NCBI GenBank assembly: GCA_934678915.1
Contig: CAKUSF010000130.1
Span: 1-5,667, forward strand
Direction of reading: 5' to 3'
Length of the DNA stretch: 5,667 nt
Origin: an uncultured Bacteroidales bacterium
Lineage (GTDB): Bacteria > Bacteroidota > Bacteroidia > Bacteroidales > UBA932
Shown: positions 1-4,444 of the stretch, piece after piece
Numbering within the stretch: the first letter of the stretch is position 1
Layout: the number at the start of each line of letters is the position of its first letter
Position numbers and translations under genes: made by a program
The notes under the pieces: model-generated
Databases searched by the model: none
Told to the model about the DNA's origin: nothing
The model's input: only the letters and a program-made list of their open reading frames with translations

Positions 1-136
1 CGAATCTCGGATGGCTTTATTGTTATGCTCCCGCCTTGAACTCGCGACCCTGCTCCTATGGAAGTGGCGTGATTTGTAAATCATTGTTAATGAATGTTTT
101 AGCTACTAGTCTTTGGCGGTTTAGCACCTAAGGTAT

Positions 137-185
137 AGTGTCAACTATATGATAATTAATACGTTCCCTACCACTCGTTGACACT
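137..185. repeat. 9-bp inverted repeat with 31-nt spacer
   Basis: AGTGTCAAC at 137-145 is the exact reverse complement of GTTGACACT at 177-185. A second local hairpin overlaps the left arm: TATAGT (134-139), loop GTCA, ACTATA (144-149). No gene starts next to it in the window. It could be an operator for a gene outside the window, part of an old mobile-element end, or chance. Confidence 0.4.
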
Positions 186-266
186 GAACGTGTTGCGTTT
201 AGGCTTAGAGAGGATGCTAATAATTCCTATGAAAATGAAGGATCAGACAATGATTTACCATGCGTT

Positions 267-357
267 TGGCCCCGCTGCTAGGAGGACATGGCGGCCTACG
301 CGCTTCGCGCGCCCTGTCCGGGTAAAGGGCCGCCATGTCCTCCTAGCAACGGGGCTA
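267..357. repeat. Long near-perfect palindrome with nested hairpin
   Basis: The arm at 270-296 pairs with 328-354 at 26 of 27 positions; the one mismatch is C275 against A349. Pairing extends outward by G269-C355, a G-U pair and T267-A357. The 31-nt centre contains a second hairpin, CGCGC (299-303), loop TTC, GCGCG (307-311). As RNA or single-stranded DNA this would form a very stable cruciform or stem. It is far longer than a transcription terminator and lacks a T tract on either side. The form fits an interspersed palindromic (REP/BIME-like) element or a small non-autonomous element mobilised through hairpin ends. Which of these applies is inference; copies elsewhere in the genome would decide. 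Confidence 0.8.
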
Positions 358-392
358 CCTTACCGGGAAAGCCTCCCTTATCGGAAAAGTCC
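357..392. repeat. Imperfect 18-bp tandem duplication
   Basis: Bases 357-374 and 375-392 align without gaps at 13 of 18 positions. The shared core is CCTTA, then C, GG, AAAG (CCTTACCGGGAAAG against CCTTATCGGAAAAG). It directly abuts the right arm of the large palindrome and so seems to belong to the same GC-rich element. Confidence 0.45.
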
Positions 393-401
393 CAATCCAA
401 G

Positions 402-417
402 GCGCGTTGCCACGCGC
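402..417. repeat. Short GC hairpin GCGCGT-TGCC-ACGCGC
   Basis: Perfect 6-bp stem (402-407 with 412-417) and a four-base loop. No T tract follows on either strand, so it is not a terminator on its own. It sits at the right end of the GC-rich palindromic island and is probably part of it. Confidence 0.5.
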
Positions 418-430
418 AGCGGGCTCAAGC

Positions 431-470
431 AAAATAAAATAGGCCGCCTCTTTCCCCAAAGAGACGGCCT
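431..470 (-). terminator. Intrinsic terminator, minus strand
   Basis: Bases 441-453 pair with 458-470 (13 positions, one mismatch, C447 against A464) around a CCCC loop as read on plus. Read on the minus strand the GC-rich stem is followed at once by ATTTTATTTT (440-431), the U-rich tail expected of a rho-independent terminator. On the plus strand the stem is followed by GTTGTATATA, which is a poor tail, so the direction is minus. It would end the candidate small RNA starting near 525 and also any transcript reading through from the regulator gene at 641-1555. Confidence 0.85.
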
Positions 471-525
471 GTTGTATATAAAACGAACTTAACAAATAGA
501 CAACAAAAAGAACTTTTGTCTGTCC
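431..525 (-). ncRNA. Candidate small RNA, about 95 nt
   Basis: A complete Bacteroides-type promoter (531-561, minus) points into this segment, and a strong minus-strand terminator closes it at 441-470 with U-rich tail to 431. No ATG lies on the minus strand between them, so a protein product is unlikely. The predicted RNA would start near G525/G524. Its 5' part can fold as a stem of GACAA (520-516) with TTGTC (503-499), extended past a bulged base by two A-U pairs. An AU-rich single-stranded linker of about 25 nt follows, then the terminator hairpin. This layout (5' stem-loop, unpaired linker, terminator) resembles trans-acting regulatory RNAs. I recognise no known RNA family. The exact 5' end is inferred from the promoter, and expression is not shown by sequence. 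Confidence 0.5.
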
Positions 526-537
526 GAGGACAAAGGT
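512..537. repeat. Hairpin overlapping small-RNA promoter
   Basis: Bases 512-520 pair with 529-537 (nine pairs, one G-T) around an eight-base loop. The right arm overlaps the -7 box at 531-538, so the palindrome spans the expected transcription start. It could be an operator or a coincidence of TTTG/CAAA-rich sequence. Confidence 0.35.
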
Positions 538-561
538 ATTAAGATTTGTTGAATATGCAAA
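531..561 (-). promoter_or_regulatory. Bacteroides-type promoter, minus strand
   Basis: Read on the minus strand, TTTG (561-558) is followed after exactly 19 nt by TACCTTTG (538-531). This matches the Bacteroides primary-sigma consensus TTTG N19-21 TAnnTTTG at every fixed position. Transcription would begin near 525 and run leftward. It lies about 80 bp beyond the stop codon of the AraC-family gene, so it is not that gene's promoter. The only thing it can serve before the terminator at 470-431 is a short RNA. Confidence 0.65.
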
Positions 562-581
562 GCTTTTTGTTAATTTTTTAA

Positions 582-603
582 AACGATTTTTGCATCAATC
601 GTT
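582..603 (-). terminator. Weak hairpin after the regulator gene
   Basis: AACGATT (582-588) and AATCGTT (597-603) form a perfect 7-bp stem with an 8-nt loop, 37 nt beyond the stop codon of the minus-strand regulator. The tail on the minus strand (TTTAAAAAATTAAC) is only briefly T-rich, so as an intrinsic terminator it is weak. It may protect the 3' end of the mRNA or help end it before the small-RNA promoter. Confidence 0.35.
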
Positions 604-640
604 CACAAATGCAATTCCTTTACTTACAGATTGTCGTAAA

Positions 641-1555
641 TTATACGTTTCTATATTCACTTGGAGTCATTCCTGTATGAGCCTTGAAAAATTTGTAGAA
701 CACGGAAGGATTCGGGAAATGTAGCTTAAAAACAATCTCCTTGATGCTGTCATCAGTGTACTTCAACATATTCTTAGCCTCAAGAATGACAAATGAGTCA
801 ATCCAGTCAGGAGCTGACCTCCCGCTGACTTGTTTAATGAGTTTTGAGAGGTACTTTGGCGTAAGTCCCAAATGACTGGCATAGAAAGCCATGTTGCGTT
901 CTGACGTATGGTGTTCAGTTACAAGCGCCATAAAATGCTCGAAAATCAGCTTAACCCTTGTGTTGACTGTCCCTCCTGGAAGTTCCGGAGCTCTTACCGC
1001 ACTCTTTTCCATCAATCCTCCAAGCACGTAAAACAGAGAAGCGATCAAAGAACTGACCGCGTCTCTTTTGTTTGGAACCGCTGAGGATAGAATTTCACCG
1101 ATAAGGTCTAAATACTTGGAGCAGAAAGCAATGTTTCTATCTTCCAGCTCGACGCATGGCTCGGTGAGGAGCTTCAACCGATCATCAAAAATTTTCTTAA
1201 AGTCGAAACTTATGCTGGAAAGATACTCCTTAGAAATTGCAACGACTATGAACTCGAACGCAATGTTCTCATCTTGCTCCGACTTGTTAATCTTTATTAT
1301 GTTCCCAGGAGTGCCTACGAACAGCATCCCCTTGGTAATTGAATATGATCGAAGATTTACTTCAATGTTCAACCCTCCGGATTTACAGAAAATAGCGATG
1401 TAGGCATCGCTGCGGCAAGGATATTTCAGGAATTGTAGATTGTCGCTGTACTTCACTTCCATGATGAAGAAGTCATCGCCCAGTTGAATTTCGTTCTGTA
1501 CAGGAACGAGTTTACGGATTTGCCTGAGACCAATATTTAATAAAGAATCTGTCAT
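641..1555 (-). CDS. AraC-family transcriptional regulator
   Basis: A 304-residue one-component DNA-binding regulator. The C-terminal third (about residues 200-304) is the AraC/XylS double helix-turn-helix domain. The first HTH is near 221-242 (YASHLGLTPKYLSKLIKQVSG) and the second near 271-294, ending in the family signature FYKFFKAHTGMTPSEYR. The N-terminal 190 residues, with beta-rich stretches such as YPCRSDAYIAIFCKSG, fit the cupin-like sensing or dimerisation part, but no ligand can be read from it. Start choice: an in-frame TTG at 1585 would add ten residues, but it lies on the -7 box of the gene's own promoter (1583-1590). The ATG at 1555 gives a leader of about 22 nt and is preferred. 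The gene is divergent from the exporter operon at 1734 with a 178-bp shared spacer containing operator-like repeats, so it most likely controls that operon, probably as an activator, and perhaps itself. A strong terminator lies at 470-431. Confidence 0.93.
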   Translation of the reverse strand: MTDSLLNIGLRQIRKLVPVQNEIQLGDDFFIMEVKYSDNLQFLKYPCRSDAYIAIFCKSGGLNIEVNLRSYSITKGMLFVGTPGNIIKINKSEQDENIAFEFIVVAISKEYLSSISFDFKKIFDDRLKLLTEPCVELEDRNIAFCSKYLDLIGEILSSAVPNKRDAVSSLIASLFYVLGGLMEKSAVRAPELPGGTVNTRVKLIFEHFMALVTEHHTSERNMAFYASHLGLTPKYLSKLIKQVSGRSAPDWIDSFVILEAKNMLKYTDDSIKEIVFKLHFPNPSVFYKFFKAHTGMTPSEYRNV

Positions 1556-1582
1556 GCAGTAAATGCTTTTAGTGTTCGCCTG

Positions 1583-1613
1583 CAAATTTAAGAATAATTT
1601 GTGTTATTGCAAA
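1583..1613 (-). promoter_or_regulatory. Promoter of the AraC-family gene
   Basis: On the minus strand TTTG (1613-1610) and TAAATTTG (1590-1583) are separated by exactly 19 nt, a full match to the Bacteroides consensus TTTG N19-21 TAnnTTTG. Transcription would begin near 1576-1579, roughly 22 nt before the ATG at 1555. The strong match suggests the regulator is made constitutively unless blocked. An inverted repeat (1605-1624) covers the -33 box and could serve for autorepression. Confidence 0.7.
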
Positions 1614-1624
1614 AATTCGCAATA
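1605..1624. promoter_or_regulatory. Inverted repeat over the regulator's -33 box
   Basis: TATTGC (1605-1610) and GCAATA (1619-1624) form perfect 6-bp arms with an 8-bp gap. The repeat overlaps the TTTG -33 element of the minus-strand promoter. The arm sequence GCAATA resembles the core of the direct repeats at 1637 and 1679 ([A/G]CAATTATT), so the same protein may bind all of them. A role in autoregulation is inferred. Confidence 0.4.
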
Positions 1625-1632
1625 TTCTACCT

Positions 1633-1687
1633 TTTGACAATTATTGAATCCTATTGTTCGTGCTAATGGTGTAATTTGGCAATTATT
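1633..1687 (+). promoter_or_regulatory. Direct-repeat operator candidate for exporter operon
   Basis: TTTGACAATTATT (1633-1645) recurs as TTTGGCAATTATT (1675-1687), 12 of 13 identical, in the same orientation and 42 bp apart, which is four turns of B-DNA and puts both on one face of the helix. AraC-family proteins bind direct repeats in phase with the helix. The plus-strand operon promoter itself is not convincing: downstream of the TTTG at 1675 only a degraded TAACGCTTG (1701-1709) is seen at about the right distance. A weak core promoter fits one that needs an activator. The match between regulator and site is inference. Confidence 0.5.
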
Positions 1688-1733
1688 TTGTAGGGAAGCC
1701 TAACGCTTGACACAACAAGGAAAACAAGAATAA

Positions 1734-3260
1734 ATGAATATGAAAAAGTACATTGTCACAATCTCAACGTTTATCACTTTGGCTTTTGCGCCAATGCTGA
1801 TGAATGCCCAACAGACACTGACGTTGGAGCAATGCCGCGAACTGGCGATTGAGAACAACAAGACCCTAAAACAGGCCGAGACTAAGATTGAAATGGCTGG
1901 TTACGATCGAAAGATTGCATTTGCTAACTATCTTCCTAATGTCTCAGCCACAGGTGCTTACGTCTATAATGCGAATGACATCGCCCTTGTCAGTGATGCA
2001 ACATCGCAAAAGCTTCAAAACATGGGTACGCTGATTCATTCTCAAGCTCAGGATTTTGCTCAGAATCTGATGACTGCAATAAAGTCCAATCCGGCTGCGG
2101 CTCTTGAGTACATGAACAGCCCAATGTGGCAGACAGTCATGGGAGCGTTGTCTCAGGCAGACATGTCTCAGACAATTAACGCTTTGGGAAAAGAGATTGA
2201 TGATGCATTCCATCCAGATCTTCATAACATATTTGCTGGAGCGGTGACTGTTCAGCAACCTGTATTTATGGGAGGGAAGATCATCGCTGCCAATCACATT
2301 GCCAAATTGGCAGAGGAGTTGTCAAAAACTCAGTACGACCAGCAGTACCAGCAAATAATAGTGGATGTCGATCAGGCATATTGGCAGATTGTTTCCATTG
2401 CGAACAAGAAGAAGCTTGCTGATGCTTATGCTGACCTGCTTCACAAGATGGAGCACGATGTGGAGCTTTCTGTTAAAGAAGGAGTCGCCACTGAGTCTGA
2501 CGCCCTTCAGATAAAAGTAAAAGCCAATGAGGCTGACATGTTGAAGACAAAGTCTGACAACGGATTGACTTTGGCCAAGATGCTTCTCTGCAAGCAAATA
2601 GGAATGGATCTCAACACTGAGATAGTTCTTGCAGATGAGACACTTTCAGACATTCCTGTCCCTCAGATGAACTCGGAAAAAGCACTTGATCAAATCTATG
2701 AGGATAGGCCAGAGACCAGAAGTCTTGAGCTCGCATCTAAGATTTATGACGGAAAGGTTCGTGTCGCAAGGGCTGACATGATGCCGAAGATTGCGTTGAT
2801 GGCCGGCTATTCTGTCACCAATCCAAACTTGAAGAACGGCTTTCAGAAAGATTGGGGTGGATTCTTCAATGCCGGAGTCATGGTGAACATCCCTCTGTTC
2901 CACGGTTTCGAGGCTTTGAGCAAGACCCGTAAGGCTAAGGCTGAGGCTACTCTCTACAGAACCCAACTTGAAGACGCCAAGAATCTGATCAATCTTCAGG
3001 TGACTCAGCTCCGCAAGCAAGAAGGCGAAGCTTTTGAGAAACTTACCATGGCTCAAAACAATTTGGCTAGTGCAGAGGAAAATCTCCGTACCGCAACGGT
3101 CGGATTCGAAGAGGGTGTGATCGAGACCAACATCGCCCTTGCCGCCCAGACCGCATGGCTCAAGGCTCATTCTGAATATATTGATGCGGGTATCGAGCTT
3201 CAGATGCTAGCCGCTAATCTAAACAAGGCTGAAGGCAACAACCACGCGCAGTCAAAATAA
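1734..3260 (+). CDS. TolC-family outer membrane efflux channel
   Basis: A 508-residue outer membrane factor that forms the trimeric exit duct of a tripartite exporter. Residues 1-25 are a signal peptide (MNMKKYIV, hydrophobic core, cleavage likely after MLMNA before QQ). The two-fold family repeat is visible. Half one has YLPNVSATGAYVY (66-78) and AGAVTVQQPVFMGGK (168-182). Half two has MMPKIALMAGYSV (349-361) and NAGVMVNIPLFHGFE (379-393). These are the paired barrel strands, each followed by long amphipathic helices. EGVATESDALQIKVKANEAD (249-268) and EGVIETNIALAAQTAWLKAH (460-479) are the matching helix-turn segments. The loop between the first strand pair (about 80-165) is unusually long and methionine-rich, while the equivalent loop in half two is under 20 residues. 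The ATG at 1734 is followed by a second ATG at 1740 that could also be used. It is the first gene of the operon, 17 bp before the fusion-protein gene. The substrate is unknown. Confidence 0.95.
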   Translation: MNMKKYIVTISTFITLAFAPMLMNAQQTLTLEQCRELAIENNKTLKQAETKIEMAGYDRKIAFANYLPNVSATGAYVYNANDIALVSDATSQKLQNMGTLIHSQAQDFAQNLMTAIKSNPAAALEYMNSPMWQTVMGALSQADMSQTINALGKEIDDAFHPDLHNIFAGAVTVQQPVFMGGKIIAANHIAKLAEELSKTQYDQQYQQIIVDVDQAYWQIVSIANKKKLADAYADLLHKMEHDVELSVKEGVATESDALQIKVKANEADMLKTKSDNGLTLAKMLLCKQIGMDLNTEIVLADETLSDIPVPQMNSEKALDQIYEDRPETRSLELASKIYDGKVRVARADMMPKIALMAGYSVTNPNLKNGFQKDWGGFFNAGVMVNIPLFHGFEALSKTRKAKAEATLYRTQLEDAKNLINLQVTQLRKQEGEAFEKLTMAQNNLASAEENLRTATVGFEEGVIETNIALAAQTAWLKAHSEYIDAGIELQMLAANLNKAEGNNHAQSK

Positions 3261-3277
3261 GTAAATAATAAAAATTA

Positions 3278-4273
3278 ATGAATATTATGGAAAAGGAAAA
3301 GAAAAGCTACAATCTGGTGATTGGCATTGTGGCGCTTATTGTGATCATTCTTCTGATCGCTGTCATCGGCTATTTCGTTTCAAAACCAAAGCCACTGGTA
3401 ATTCAAGGTGAAGCCGAGGCTAGTGAATATAGGGTTTCCGGTAAGGTTCCAGGAAGAATTGAGGAGATGTACGTCAAAGAGGGACAGATGGTTCATAAAG
3501 GTGACACCGTTGCGTTCATCGATTCTCCTGAGGTACGCGCAAAACTAGCTCAGGCAAATGCCGTGAAGGCCGCTGTGAGCGCACAGAGCAGGAAAGCTCA
3601 GAACGGGGCTCGCAAAGAACAGATAGCCGGTGCCTACGAGCTTTATCAGACAGCTCTTGTTCAGGAAGACGTGATGAAGAAGTCTTTCGAAAGGATTCAG
3701 AAACTCTACGACCAGAAAGTTATCGCGGCTCAAAAATACGATGAGGTCAAGGCTAAGTACGATGCTGCGGTGGCTCAGACTAAAGCCGCGAAGAGTCAGT
3801 ACGACATGGCCGTGAACGGAGCACGCGCTGAGGATAAGGCTGCTGCTCAGGCTCTTGTTGACCAAGCAAACGGTGCGTTGATGGAGGTTGAGTCCTATTT
3901 GGGTGAGTTGTACCTGACCTCTCCGTCAGACGGAATCATTTCAGCTGTTTTTCCTAAGGTGGGTGAACTTGTTGGTCAGGGCGCTCCAGTTGCCAGTGTT
4001 ACTGATTTGAACGACATCTGGTTCACGTTCAATGTTCGTGAGGACTATCTCCACGGCATGAAGCAGGGCGATAAGATTACTGTAATCATCCCAGCTCTTG
4101 ACGGCAAGGAGGTTCCTGCCACTGTCAACTATGTGGCTGTCCGCGAGTCTTACGCTACATGGAAAGCGACCAAGGAGACCGGAATGTACGATGCAAAGAC
4201 TTTCGAGGTCAGGGCTGTTCCAGATGTGAAGGTTGACGGAATTCGTCCTGGCATGTCCGCCATCGTAAAATAA
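3278..4273 (+). CDS. HlyD/YbhG-like membrane fusion protein
   Basis: A 331-residue periplasmic adaptor linking an inner membrane transporter to the TolC-like channel. Residues 1-10 are a charged cytoplasmic tip and 12-33 a single membrane anchor (VIGIVALIVIILLIAVIG). The split lipoyl/barrel-sandwich domain is seen at 52-85 (VSGKVPGRIEEMYVKEGQMV then KGD) and at 211-245 (LYLTSPSDGIISAVFPKVGE, then GAPVASVTDLNDIW). Between them, about 86-208, lies an alanine- and glutamine-rich coiled-coil hairpin in which NGAR occurs twice (109-112 and 180-183), a feature of YbhG-type adaptors. The C-terminal beta-barrel region ends with GIRPGMSAIVK, the normal family ending, so the protein is complete. A second ATG at 3287 (MEKEKK) is an equally possible start. 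Adaptors of this kind pair with ABC-2 exporters, which agrees with the permease downstream. The spacer that follows, 171 bp, is much longer than the others in the operon. Confidence 0.94.
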   Translation: MNIMEKEKKSYNLVIGIVALIVIILLIAVIGYFVSKPKPLVIQGEAEASEYRVSGKVPGRIEEMYVKEGQMVHKGDTVAFIDSPEVRAKLAQANAVKAAVSAQSRKAQNGARKEQIAGAYELYQTALVQEDVMKKSFERIQKLYDQKVIAAQKYDEVKAKYDAAVAQTKAAKSQYDMAVNGARAEDKAAAQALVDQANGALMEVESYLGELYLTSPSDGIISAVFPKVGELVGQGAPVASVTDLNDIWFTFNVREDYLHGMKQGDKITVIIPALDGKEVPATVNYVAVRESYATWKATKETGMYDAKTFEVRAVPDVKVDGIRPGMSAIVK

Positions 4274-4278
4274 AGGAA

Positions 4279-4386
4279 AAGTGCCACTTTTGCTTTTTAC
4301 CTGATTTACCGCTTGCGGTGGCAAGTCCCTCCCCCGAGGGGAGGGATTTAGGGTAGGGGTAACGTGAATGGATTGTTCTGGCACTT
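4279..4386. repeat. Short inverted repeats bounding a 108-bp segment
   Basis: AAGTGCCA (4279-4286) is the exact reverse complement of TGGCACTT (4379-4386). These bracket the GC-rich hairpins in the spacer, giving the outline of a miniature inverted-repeat element of 108 bp. No convincing flanking target duplication longer than two bases is visible, and eight-base arms can occur by chance, so the mobile-element reading is tentative. Confidence 0.35.
4308..4346. repeat. Tandem GC-rich hairpins, REP-like
   Basis: The first hairpin is ACCG (4308-4311), loop CTTG, CGGT (4316-4319). The second is TCCCTCCCC (4326-4334), loop CGA, GGGGAGGGA (4338-4346), nine perfect pairs. Neither is followed by a T tract on either strand, so terminator function is unlikely. 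The purine-rich continuation (TTTAGGGTAGGGGT, 4347-4360) gives the block a strongly strand-asymmetric G composition. The form fits an interspersed intergenic palindromic repeat. Confidence 0.7.
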
Positions 4387-4444
4387 ATTACGAACGTGTG
4401 ATAATTTATTAGTAAGAATTTACATCTTTCGAGAGATAACGTTT

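Larger units (their letters stand above)
1..430. other. Gene-free stretch with GC-rich palindrome island
   Basis: No protein-coding gene is supported here. The only long open frame (178-492, plus) begins with TTG, runs straight through a large palindrome and an opposite-strand terminator, and has no recognisable domain. Its composition is arginine/proline rich, as expected for translated GC-rich repeat. The first 260 bases are moderately AT-rich with stops in all frames. From about 267 to 425 the base composition turns clearly GC-rich and the sequence is dominated by inverted and tandem repeats, listed separately. The left edge may lie close to another gene or RNA gene outside the window, but nothing within it can be assigned. 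Confidence 0.6.
4274..4444. other. Long intra-operon spacer with palindromic element
   Basis: This gap separates the fusion-protein stop from the permease start, whereas neighbouring gaps are 17 and 5 bp. It starts with AAAAGTGCCACTTTT (4277-4291) followed by GCTTTTT, a weak AT-rich hairpin with a T run. A GC-rich block follows (4308-4360), then about 60 AT-rich bases before the ATG. No complete TTTG / TAnnTTTG promoter is present upstream of the permease. The spacer could tune expression of the permease relative to the first two genes, or simply be an inserted repeat. Confidence 0.6.

Noticed and set aside
1..20. Possible 3' end of a tRNA (CGAATC resembles the T-loop of a gene cut by the window edge)
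   Set aside because: If read as a T arm, the acceptor strand would be ATGGCTT, pairing with a tRNA starting AAGCCAT, which is atypical, and no CCA or following terminator is seen. Too little sequence to call.
35..100. tRNA-like sequence on either strand (GAGTTCAAG on minus; TGATTTGTAAATCA resembling an anticodon arm)
   Set aside because: The T-stem arms do not pair, and the anticodon-like palindrome leaves a loop of four to eight bases rather than seven. No cloverleaf can be drawn.
280..437. AGGAGG followed by ATG at 288 opening a 49-codon frame, with a mirror copy on the minus strand
   Set aside because: The motif appears twice only because it lies in both arms of the palindrome. The spacing of two bases is too short for a ribosome site, and genes of this organism do not otherwise show Shine-Dalgarno sequences.
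178..492. 104-codon plus-strand open frame
   Set aside because: It starts with TTG, crosses the long palindrome, the tandem repeat and an opposite-strand terminator, has no domain or signal and no promoter in front. It is best seen as an open frame created by GC-rich repeat sequence.
1944..3170. Minus-strand open frames within the tolC-family gene
   Set aside because: They are shadows of the real plus-strand gene, with no recognisable domains and no promoters. The plus-strand frame has clear family motifs throughout.
4326..4346. GC-rich hairpin as a terminator inside the operon
   Set aside because: Neither strand has a T tract after the stem, so intrinsic termination is unlikely. It is listed as a repeat instead.
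4364..4444. 27-residue upstream extension of the permease from GTG 4364
   Set aside because: The extension lies in the repeat-bearing spacer, has no family character, and the ATG at 4445 gives a normal ABC-2 permease N-terminus.
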